This document shows positions 8,419 to 15,008 of a stretch of 64,000 nucleotides of DNA, piece after piece (positions within the stretch are counted from its first letter, which is position 1; each line of letters opens with the position of its first letter). A program made the translations under genes and the position numbers. Origin of the DNA: Saccharospirillum sp. (GTDB lineage: Bacteria; Pseudomonadota; Gammaproteobacteria; Pseudomonadales; Natronospirillaceae); contig JAGYIL010000003.1 of assembly GCA_018402545.1 (NCBI GenBank), forward strand, positions 310,001 to 374,000, in the 5' to 3' direction. The notes beneath the pieces are model-generated. The model made no database searches. It was given only the letters and a program-made list of their open reading frames with translations, and was not told the DNA's origin.

Positions 8419-8598
8419 GATCACTTTCCTTCTGTTGAGCCACACGAGTGGCGAATACTCGCTCATGGTCCTGACACCGGTGTCACTATCGGATCCCGAT
8501 GCTGATGCCAAGTATGCTCCCGGCCTCCTGACAACGTTCTGTCAGTAGTCGTCAGGAGGGTTTTCAGTACTCAAGTTTAACGTTCGCCCAGGAGATTA

Positions 8599-8711
8599 GC
8601 GGCGGGTGGCAGGGTTGCTCTTGCGGGGGTATCTGAGGCATGGATGCCGAAGTTAAGCCTACATGGATGTATTCACGGCGCCCCCGCAAGAGTAACCCTG
8701 CCATCCGCCGC
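8599..8711 (-). repeat. Dispersed palindromic repeat, copy D, short form (113 bp)
   Basis: Arms of 31 nt (8599-8629 and 8681-8711) are complementary apart from two positions, both G opposite T, so both are G-U pairs if the plus strand is transcribed. The arm sequence (cagggttgctcttgcg) is unlike other copies, yet self-complementary. The core is in the reverse orientation, with the small apical hairpin ggcat/atgcc. The outer motif actcaagtttaacgtt is at about 8571-8587. It sits between the divergent cupin gene and the membrane protein gene at 8791. Confidence 0.9.
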
Positions 8712-8790
8712 GGGCCATCCCCACTAAACTCACAGAATTTTCACCGCCCTGACCGACACTCCCTCCTGTCAACTCAACGGAGGTTTTGCG

Positions 8791-10320
8791 ATGTTTCAAC
8801 AACTGCTTACTGTCTGGTCTGATTCCGCCGCCATCTCGGCCGCGATCTGGCTGGTATTAATCGTTACTGTGCTCTATCTCGGGCGCCAGCAGGCGCATCA
8901 CTTGTTTTCCACCACCGGTCGCGCGGTGTTTACCGCACTGCGTCTGGCCTCGCGTTCTGTCTTGAAACTGGAGCACCGGCTCAGCCAGCGCAATCGCGAT
9001 GTGCTGATGGCCCTGGGTCGTACCGCATCGGAAAAAGCCATTGAACGTGAGTTCACCCGGGTCAGTACCCTGGTGGCCCGGGATCTGGCGCACTACCCCA
9101 GCCTGCACCGCACCCTGGCCGATGCGATCGAAAAGATCGAAGCCGATTATCAGGCCAGCTCGCTGTCGGCACCACTGCCACCGGCCTGGTCGGATGTGGT
9201 CGATACCATTTCGGCACTGCCCAAAAGTGCCGACCCGGCGCTGAACAAGATCCTCGACAACATTAAAGAGGCGATTGAAGACTCGCATGAAGAAACCCTG
9301 AAAGCCTTTCAGAAAGCCACGCTGGAACGTCACGGTCACCTGGCGAAAATGCACCCGCAGTGGCGCACGCTGAAGACCACCATGGGCAAAGTCGAGACCA
9401 CGCTCGACAGCCTGGAAGAACGCACCCGCATGATCGATGGGCAGATGGATCGCTATGAATCGATTCGCAACAATGAAGACGCGGCGGCCAATTCATTGCT
9501 GTCGTCTTCGCTGACCCAGTTCTTCATCTCTGGTCTGGTGCTGATCATCGCAGCAATGGGCGGGTTAATTAATTTCCAGCTGATCGCACTGCCCATGTCC
9601 GAAATGGTGGGCGGCACGGCAACCATCGGCTCAATGCGCATGTCTGATATCGCGGCGCTGGTGATCATTCTGATTGAAATTGCGATGGGCTTGTTTCTGC
9701 TGGAATCGCTACGCATCACCCACATGTTTCCAGTGATTGGCAGCATGGATGATCGCATGCGCCGACGCATGATTGTGGTCACACTCACCCTGCTGACCAT
9801 TCTCGCCACCATCGAAGCCTCGCTGGCTTACATGCGTGATTTGCTGGCTCTGGACCGGGCGGCTCTGCAACAGTCACTGGCCGGTGTCGGTGTGGTTGAA
9901 GCTCAGTTCCGCTGGATTCCGTCGATCGGTCAGATGGTGATGGGCTTTATCCTCCCGTTCGCACTGGCCTTCGTGGCCATCCCGCTGGAGTCTTTCATTC
10001 ATTCGATGCGCAGCGTGCTCGGAATGATCGTTGTCGGTGTATTACGTACGGTTGCGGTAGCGCTGCGTTTGGTCGGCAACCTGGCCAATCATGCCTGCAA
10101 GATACTGGCGCACCTCTATGACCTGATCATCATGGTGCCGCTCGGTGTTGAACGGCTGATTCGCCACCGCTCCACGGCGCCGGATCTGAGCGACGCCTCT
10201 TCATCCGCCAAGACCGCAAAGGATACAGACGATGCCCCAGCAGCCACAAGTAAATCCAAGCGCAACCGGAGCACCAAGGTCGAACCCGTACTCACCGACA
10301 CACAGGAGGTAACCCCATGA
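8791..10320 (+). CDS. Unrecognised coiled-coil integral membrane protein
   Basis: A 509-residue inner-membrane protein I do not recognise. An N-terminal span (about residues 14-33) is followed by a long soluble helical region with coiled-coil character to about residue 225, for example KTTMGKVETTLDSLEERTR. Five further hydrophobic segments follow between about 235 and 440, and then a charged, low-complexity tail rich in Ser, Lys and Thr. ATG at 8791 follows ACGGAGG. The stop overlaps the start of the next gene (ATGA), so it is translationally coupled to a von Willebrand-type lipoprotein. The pair may form one envelope complex with a membrane channel or scaffold and an outer sensor or adhesive subunit; that is inference. 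There are no enzymatic motifs. Confidence 0.82.
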   Translation: MFQQLLTVWSDSAAISAAIWLVLIVTVLYLGRQQAHHLFSTTGRAVFTALRLASRSVLKLEHRLSQRNRDVLMALGRTASEKAIEREFTRVSTLVARDLAHYPSLHRTLADAIEKIEADYQASSLSAPLPPAWSDVVDTISALPKSADPALNKILDNIKEAIEDSHEETLKAFQKATLERHGHLAKMHPQWRTLKTTMGKVETTLDSLEERTRMIDGQMDRYESIRNNEDAAANSLLSSSLTQFFISGLVLIIAAMGGLINFQLIALPMSEMVGGTATIGSMRMSDIAALVIILIEIAMGLFLLESLRITHMFPVIGSMDDRMRRRMIVVTLTLLTILATIEASLAYMRDLLALDRAALQQSLAGVGVVEAQFRWIPSIGQMVMGFILPFALAFVAIPLESFIHSMRSVLGMIVVGVLRTVAVALRLVGNLANHACKILAHLYDLIIMVPLGVERLIRHRSTAPDLSDASSSAKTAKDTDDAPAATSKSKRNRSTKVEPVLTDTQEVTP

Positions 10321-11012
10321 AACTCGTTACCGATTCCGCCAGACTCAGCCGTCACATCATGACCGTGCTGCTGCTTACGGCACTGCTCAGCACCGGCCTT
10401 CTGGCCGGTTGCGGGGAGTCGCCAATCAAAAGCCGGGCGGTCTATATGCTGATCGACACTTCGGGCACCTACACCGAGCAACTCGACAAGGCCGAGACCA
10501 TAATGAACTACCTGCTGGCAACGCTCGATAGCGGTGATTCCCTGGCGCTGGCGCGTATCGACAGCGCCAGCTTCAACGAAGAAGACATCATCGCCAAAGC
10601 CACCTTTGACGTGCGGCCAAGCACCGCCAACGACCAGAAGCGTTTGTTTCAGCACCACGTGCAGACGTTTACTTCCGAACTGGTCCGCGGCAGTGCCCAT
10701 ACCGACATTACCGGGGGTGTGTTGCAGGCGATTGATTTTCTGAACGAAACCGAGGCCGATGAAAAAACCATTCTGGTGTTCAGTGATCTGGAAGAGGATT
10801 TACCGGAAGGCCATGTGCGCGATTTTCCAATTGATGTCGCTGGCATCGAAGTCGTCGCGTTGAATGTCACCAAGCTGACCCGGGATAACATCGACCCACG
10901 AGACTATGAGAATCGTCTGAATGCCTGGCAGAAACGGGTAATGGAAGGCGGTGGCCAGTGGCGTGTGATCAACGACCTGGAACGTCTGGACCGATTGGTG
11001 GCAATGAACTGA
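10317..11012 (+). CDS. Lipoprotein with von Willebrand factor A-like domain
   Basis: A 231-residue predicted lipoprotein: hydrophobic signal segment with lipobox LLAGC (Cys at about residue 25). The mature part starts with AVYMLIDTSGTY, a DxSxT-type metal-ion-dependent adhesion motif. Supporting Thr (TDITGGVLQAI) and Asp (LVFSDLEEDL) elements follow at the expected spacing, so the metal site looks complete. Domain length (about 190 residues) fits one VWA fold. It is coupled by a four-base overlap to the upstream coiled-coil membrane protein; no other gene follows before the iron region. A role in binding a partner protein at the membrane or cell surface is inferred. Confidence 0.83.
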   Translation: MKLVTDSARLSRHIMTVLLLTALLSTGLLAGCGESPIKSRAVYMLIDTSGTYTEQLDKAETIMNYLLATLDSGDSLALARIDSASFNEEDIIAKATFDVRPSTANDQKRLFQHHVQTFTSELVRGSAHTDITGGVLQAIDFLNETEADEKTILVFSDLEEDLPEGHVRDFPIDVAGIEVVALNVTKLTRDNIDPRDYENRLNAWQKRVMEGGGQWRVINDLERLDRLVAMN

Positions 11013-11029
11013 ACAATGCGGAGGCAGTC

Positions 11030-11266
11030 GCCGGGTTATAACTCAAGGTTCAGCGTTTGGTTTTGCTTAGGTACCTAGAGTCCGTGTCAGGCACCGGGTA
11101 TACCTATCTGGGGTCGGGCGGGGTGCCGCCCACTCAACCCATCCATGGGGCCTAGACTGAAGCCGAGGCGTCGGACCGATCCATACTTCAGACTTCCCCA
11201 GATAGGTATACCCGGCACCTGACACTCATTTTGTTGCCGATTCAGAACCTTGAGTTATAACCCGGC
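11030..11266 (+). repeat. Dispersed palindromic repeat, copy E, with extended outer arms
   Basis: The inner element is 11084-11225 (142 bp) with 30-nt arms differing at two positions. It is nested in a second, perfect 22-bp inverted repeat (11030-11051 and 11245-11266, gccgggttataactcaagg and complement). The apical stem here is ctgaag/cttcag in place of ccgcag/ctgcgg, and an additional GC hairpin (gggcgg/ccgccc) lies on the left shoulder. The right outer arm overlaps the stop codon of the small minus-strand ORF at 11255-11380. The element follows the VWA lipoprotein gene. Confidence 0.88.
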
Positions 11267-11380
11267 AAATATCGTCATACTGGAGGGATTGAAGGAGAGG
11301 GCCAGGGTGAACAACAGCGTAGTTACCATCAGTGCCCACAGTTTGCTGCGAAGTTCCATGATGGTGTCGGGCTCCTTCAT
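11255..11380 (-). CDS. Small hydrophobic peptide, 41 residues
   Basis: An open frame on the minus strand (MKEPDTIMELRSKLWAL..., ending TIFAGL) with one hydrophobic segment of about 20 residues (VTTLLFTLALSF core). GAGGTG lies nine bases before the ATG at 11380. The start is only 18 bases beyond the T-tract of a strong intrinsic terminator, itself downstream of a Fur-box promoter. Expression would therefore require read-through, or the peptide may be regulated by attenuation. The stop codon lies in the outer arm of repeat E. Coding status is plausible but unproven; I recognise no family. Confidence 0.4.
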   Translation of the reverse strand: MKEPDTIMELRSKLWALMVTTLLFTLALSFNPSSMTIFAGL

Positions 11381-11398
11381 GAAGGGTGTCACCTCAGT

Positions 11399-11446
11399 AA
11401 AAAAACCAGCCGGGATTTAACATTGGAGGGGAAAAATCCCGGCTGG
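11399..11446 (-). terminator. Intrinsic terminator, minus strand
   Basis: A perfect 13-bp stem (ccagccgggattt at 11406-11418 with aaatcccggctgg at 11434-11446) is followed on the minus strand by seven T residues. It ends the candidate Fur-controlled RNA that starts near 11595. Confidence 0.85.
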
Positions 11447-11595
11447 AAACCATTCAGCGTGTTCAACAACCTTGTTGGCACTCAGCCAACGCCTTTGCGA
11501 CAGAGGGTGAACAAAGGCGTTAACGAGTCGAATTCCTTTTACCCTGGTTCGGGACCGTGCTCCTTCCCCGGGGCCCAACGCTGAATCGACTTTCG
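11399..11595 (-). ncRNA. Candidate Fur-regulated structured RNA (about 200 nt)
   Basis: Between a Fur-box promoter and an intrinsic terminator on the minus strand there is no convincing reading frame but dense secondary structure. A 9-bp closing stem (attcagcgt 11452-11460 with acgctgaat 11578-11586) encloses several hairpins. One is a 10-bp stem aacgcctttg/caaaggcgtt at 11488-11521, and another is caacaa/ttgttg at about 11463-11476. The layout (Fur promoter, about 200 nt, strong terminator) resembles iron-responsive small RNAs of the RyhB/PrrF class, but I see no sequence match to them. Alternatively it is a leader or attenuator for the 41-residue ORF downstream. Confidence 0.5.
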
Positions 11596-11601
11596 AAAGC
11601 C

Positions 11602-11630
11602 ATATTAATGATAATAATTATCATTTGCAA
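11602..11630 (-). promoter_or_regulatory. Fur-box promoter, minus strand
   Basis: On the minus strand TTGCAA (-35, 11625-11630), a 17-bp spacer and TAATAT (-10, 11602-11607) form a sigma-70 promoter. The spacer is filled by a perfect 7-1-7 Fur site TGATAATaATTATCA. Iron-loaded Fur would block it directly. The site also lies upstream of the divergent siderophore-uptake genes. Confidence 0.8.
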
Positions 11631-11703
11631 GCTGGGTTTTCGTTAAATTGATCACATTCCTGAACCACAACCGATTCTGCGATTGCCTATAAAAGATGCG
11701 GTT

Positions 11704-11722
11704 GATAATAAGAACAACTATC
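11704..11722 (+). promoter_or_regulatory. Second Fur box, upstream of siderophore uptake operon
   Basis: gataataagaacaactatc matches 14 of 19 positions of the classical Fur consensus by my count and lies within the palindrome ttgata-N11-tatcaa. It is about 40 bases before the substrate-binding protein gene. A possible -10 (TATAAA, 11689-11694) is just upstream. Confidence 0.6.
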
Positions 11723-11762
11723 AATACTATCAGCAACCCCTAACCTTTCTCAGGAGTTGCCT

Positions 11763-12680
11763 GTGGCTCATCGTTTTACTCCAACCGCCCTGCTCGGGCT
11801 GATACTCTCAGCATCGCTGTCATTCGCCAACGCTGAAACCCTCACTATCTCTCATGCCATGGGCACTGCTGAACTGGACGCTCCGGCACAGCGCGTGGTC
11901 ACGCTTTACCAGGGTGCCAACGACGCTGCGGTAGCTCTGGGTATTACCCCCGTCGGTGTCGTTGACTCCTGGGTCGAACAACCGATGTACCATTACCTGC
12001 GCGAAGACCTGGCCGGGGTGACCCATGTTGGTCTGGAAACCCAGCCCAACCTGGAAGCCATTGCTGCACTGAACCCGGATGTCATCATCGGCGCCAAAAT
12101 GCGCCATGAAAAAATCTACGACCAACTGGCCCAGATTGCCCCGACCGTGATGCACGAGACGGTATTTCAGTTCAAGGAAACGCTTGATCTGGTTGCAGAA
12201 GCAACGGGTAAAACCGATGCAGCCGCCGAGTGGCATGACCAGTGGGATGCGCGCATTCAGTCGTTTCAAACTCAGGTGTCCGAGTCTGACGTCGCCTGGC
12301 CGCAGGAAGTAGCCCTGCTGAACTTTCGCAACGACCACGCCCGCATTTACTACTCCAGCTTCGCCGGAAATATCCTGAACGAACTGGGGTTTGAACGCCC
12401 GGCTGGCCATCAGGAAGACATCTGGGGCGTGAAGCTGACCTCCAAGGAAAGCATTCCCAGCATGAACGCCGATGTGTTTTTCATGTTCATGACAGAAACC
12501 GACCCAACGGTGATGGAGAACTTCAACAGCTGGACCTCCCACCCGCTGTGGAACACCCTGACTGCGGTGCAGAATGACCAGGTCTACCGGGTCAACGAGG
12601 TGGACTGGAACATGGGCGGCGGGCCCATTGCTGCCGAGCGCATGATCGACAGCGTGTTTGAACACTACGGTCTCGACTAA
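11763..12680 (+). CDS. Ferric-siderophore ABC transporter, periplasmic binding protein
   Basis: A 305-residue periplasmic binding protein of the FecB/helical-backbone class that delivers ferric siderophore to the membrane permeases. A signal peptide ends near SLSFANA. The mature protein has the two-lobe pattern with QRVVTLYQGANDAAVALG at the start, NLEAIAALNPDVIIGAK in lobe one and ADVFFMFMTETD near the end. I start it at GTG 11763 (AGGAG six bases upstream); the TTG at 11757 is too close to the ribosome site. Two FecCD-type permeases follow, but no ATPase gene. Two Fur boxes lie upstream, so iron repression is likely. The ligand is unknown; no biosynthesis genes are nearby. Confidence 0.9.
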   Translation: MAHRFTPTALLGLILSASLSFANAETLTISHAMGTAELDAPAQRVVTLYQGANDAAVALGITPVGVVDSWVEQPMYHYLREDLAGVTHVGLETQPNLEAIAALNPDVIIGAKMRHEKIYDQLAQIAPTVMHETVFQFKETLDLVAEATGKTDAAAEWHDQWDARIQSFQTQVSESDVAWPQEVALLNFRNDHARIYYSSFAGNILNELGFERPAGHQEDIWGVKLTSKESIPSMNADVFFMFMTETDPTVMENFNSWTSHPLWNTLTAVQNDQVYRVNEVDWNMGGGPIAAERMIDSVFEHYGLD

Positions 12681-12695
12681 CCCAGAGGACACACC

Positions 12696-13700
12696 GTGCT
12701 GTCGACACTGCCGGTCAAGGCACTGGGGCTGACCCTGTGCCTGGCGCTGTTACTGGCAACCACCCTGGCCAGCATCGCCCTGGGGCAAACGGCCATGTCG
12801 TTTGCCACGGTTATCAACGCCCTGTTCAATTACGATGCCAGCCAGATCGAGCACATTATCGTGCGCGCCAACCGCCTGAACCGGGCCGTTCTCGCGGCTC
12901 TGGTCGGCAGCAGCCTGGCCATTGCCGGCACCCTGATGCAGGCGATGACCCGCAATGGCCTGGCCTCACCCAGCCTGCTGGGCATTAACGCCGGGGCGCT
13001 GTTCTTTGTGGCACTGGCGTTTACCTTTCTCTCGCTGACCCGTCTGCAAGATTACATCTACATCGCCTTCTTTGGGGCTGCCATTGCCGGGCTTCTGGTC
13101 TACAGCCTGGGCATGACCGGCAGTGCCTCCCGCTCACCGGTTAGCATCGTGCTGGCGGGTGCCGCCATTACCGCCTTGTTTCTGGCTTTTACCCAGGGTC
13201 TGCTGATTCTTAACCGGGAAAGCCTGGAAGGCATTCTGTACTGGCTCGGCGGGTCAGTCGCCGGTAAACCCCTCAGCAGCGTCGTTCCCTTTTTGCCCTT
13301 TTACGGCATCGCAATAGTCGGCACCGCCCTGCTGGTGCGTCAGATCAACCTGATGATGCTGGATGACGATGTCGCCCGTAGCCTAGGCCAGCGCGTGGTG
13401 ATCACCCGGCTGGCGCTCGGTGTGGTCATCGTATTGCTGGCCGGCGGTGCCGTCGCGCTGGCGGGCATGATCGGCTTTATCGGCCTGATCATTCCGCATC
13501 TGGCGCGCGGCCTGTTCGGCCGGGACCATCGCTGGGTGCTGCCGTCAGCGGCCATGCTCGGGGCCAGCTTGCTGTTGGGCGCAGATACCCTGTCGCGCTT
13601 TATCGTGCCGCCCCAGGAGGTGCCGGTCGGCGCTCTGACGGCCCTGGTCGGCACACCCGTCTTTATTGCCATTGCCCGCAAACGCAGCCCGACATTATGA
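12696..13700 (+). CDS. Ferric-siderophore ABC permease, FecC-like
   Basis: A 334-residue inner-membrane permease of the FecCD family with about nine to ten spans. Family landmarks include the region before LASPSLLGINAGALFFVAL and the cytoplasmic coupling-helix region MIGFIGLIIPHLARGLFG. Start GTG 12696 follows GAGGAC; the gene lies 15 bases after the binding protein gene and its stop overlaps the next permease (ATGA). It should form a heterodimer with the product at 13697-14746. The ATP-binding subunit is missing from this operon and might be supplied by the one at 20949-21806. Confidence 0.92.
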   Translation: MLSTLPVKALGLTLCLALLLATTLASIALGQTAMSFATVINALFNYDASQIEHIIVRANRLNRAVLAALVGSSLAIAGTLMQAMTRNGLASPSLLGINAGALFFVALAFTFLSLTRLQDYIYIAFFGAAIAGLLVYSLGMTGSASRSPVSIVLAGAAITALFLAFTQGLLILNRESLEGILYWLGGSVAGKPLSSVVPFLPFYGIAIVGTALLVRQINLMMLDDDVARSLGQRVVITRLALGVVIVLLAGGAVALAGMIGFIGLIIPHLARGLFGRDHRWVLPSAAMLGASLLLGADTLSRFIVPPQEVPVGALTALVGTPVFIAIARKRSPTL

Positions 13701-14746
13701 CCACTCACTACCTGTTTCGTTCCACCTCAGAGGCCCTGGCGCTTGCCGTTCATCGCCAGACTTTCAAGCGTTGCCTGGTCTTGTTGGGGTTAACGCTGGG
13801 CCTGTTGTTACTCTACCTCTGCCTCGGCAGCACCCGAATTCCACCGATGGACGTAATCGCCACCCTGATATCACCCGACACCAGCGAACATCGCTTCGTC
13901 ATTCAGACATTGCGTCTGCCACGGGGTTTGTTGGCGCTACTGGTAGGCGCGGGCCTGGGGGTTTCCGGCGCACTGTTACAACAGTTAGTACGCAACCCTC
14001 TGGCCTCACCAGACATCATCGGCATCAGCGACGGCGCCGCCCTGGGCGCTGTGCTGTTCCTGGCCTGGCTGGCCGGCACCGTGAGCCTGACCTGGTTGCC
14101 ACCCGTGGCCATTGCCTCTGCCGCAATCACCGCCACCGTGATTTACGGCTTGGCGTGGACGCCCGGCAGCACCACAGCGGTGGCCCCAATTCGACTGGTA
14201 CTGGTAGGCATAGCGCTAGCCGCCGCATTAAAAGCCGTTGCTACTCTGGTGCTGGTTATGAGCCCGCTAAGCACAACGGTACAGGCTTACATCTGGCTGA
14301 CCGGTACGGTTTACGGCGCACAATGGCAGGATGTCACACGCCTGTTGCCCTGGACGCTCACACTGATCCCCGTTGCCATGCTCGCAGCACGAGCGCTGAC
14401 CTTGCTGGGCATGAACGATGAACAATCACGGGGGCTGGGGTTGGCGGTGGGCAGGTATCGCTTGCTGTTGCTGGCCTGCAGTGTGGGTCTGGCCGGGTCT
14501 GCCGTTGCATTTGCTGGTGGCATGGCCTTCGTTGGCCTGATGGCACCGCACCTGGCGCGACGTTATACCGGCCAGACCAGTACTGGTCTGATTTTGGGCG
14601 CCGGTTTAACCGGAGCCTGTTTGGTTCTGATGGCCGACCTGCTCGGCCGAGTCGCTTTTTTACCTCAGGATTTACCGGCTGGCATTTTCGTATCAGGCGT
14701 CGGCGCGCCCTTCTTTATTTATTTGCTGTACAGGCGTCGATCCTAA
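13697..14746 (+). CDS. Ferric-siderophore ABC permease, FecD-like
   Basis: A 349-residue FecCD-family permease, second membrane subunit of the same importer. Landmarks: LRLPRGLLALLVGAGLG, RNPLASPDIIGISDGAALG and MAFVGLMAPHLARRYTG. The ATG overlaps the stop of the previous permease by four bases. This is the last gene of the operon; palindromic repeat F lies between its stop and the convergent ABC half-transporter gene. FecBCD operons normally end with an ATPase gene, which is absent here. Confidence 0.92.
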   Translation: MTTHYLFRSTSEALALAVHRQTFKRCLVLLGLTLGLLLLYLCLGSTRIPPMDVIATLISPDTSEHRFVIQTLRLPRGLLALLVGAGLGVSGALLQQLVRNPLASPDIIGISDGAALGAVLFLAWLAGTVSLTWLPPVAIASAAITATVIYGLAWTPGSTTAVAPIRLVLVGIALAAALKAVATLVLVMSPLSTTVQAYIWLTGTVYGAQWQDVTRLLPWTLTLIPVAMLAARALTLLGMNDEQSRGLGLAVGRYRLLLLACSVGLAGSAVAFAGGMAFVGLMAPHLARRYTGQTSTGLILGAGLTGACLVLMADLLGRVAFLPQDLPAGIFVSGVGAPFFIYLLYRRRS

Positions 14747-14795
14747 TAACGGGCATTCACTTCGGTGGTTTGTTCTGCCTTCTTGCCAATAATCC

Positions 14796-14979
14796 GTGTC
14801 AGGCACCGGGTATGTCTATCCGGGGCCGGCGTTAACCCGTCCATGGGGCCTAGACCGCAGGATATGAATCCCATCCCTGGGATTCACCCTTCGGGCTCGC
14901 TGCGCTCATGCTAAAACGCTCCTGGCGTTTTAGTACATGCTGCGGACTTCCCCGGATAGACATACCCGGCACCTGACAC
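14796..14979 (+). repeat. Dispersed palindromic repeat, copy F, long form (184 bp)
   Basis: Arms 14796-14825 and 14950-14979 are complementary except at two positions, both G-U compatible on the minus strand. The centre gtatgtctatccgggg pairs with ccccggatagacatac. It carries the 71-bp apical module (hairpins gaatccc/gggattc and ctaaaacgc/gcgttttag) inside the ccgcag/ctgcgg stem. Exactly the same length as copies A and H. It lies between convergent operons. Confidence 0.92.
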
Positions 14980-15008
14980 TCAGTTGGTTGCAAATTCTGA
15001 CACTTGAC

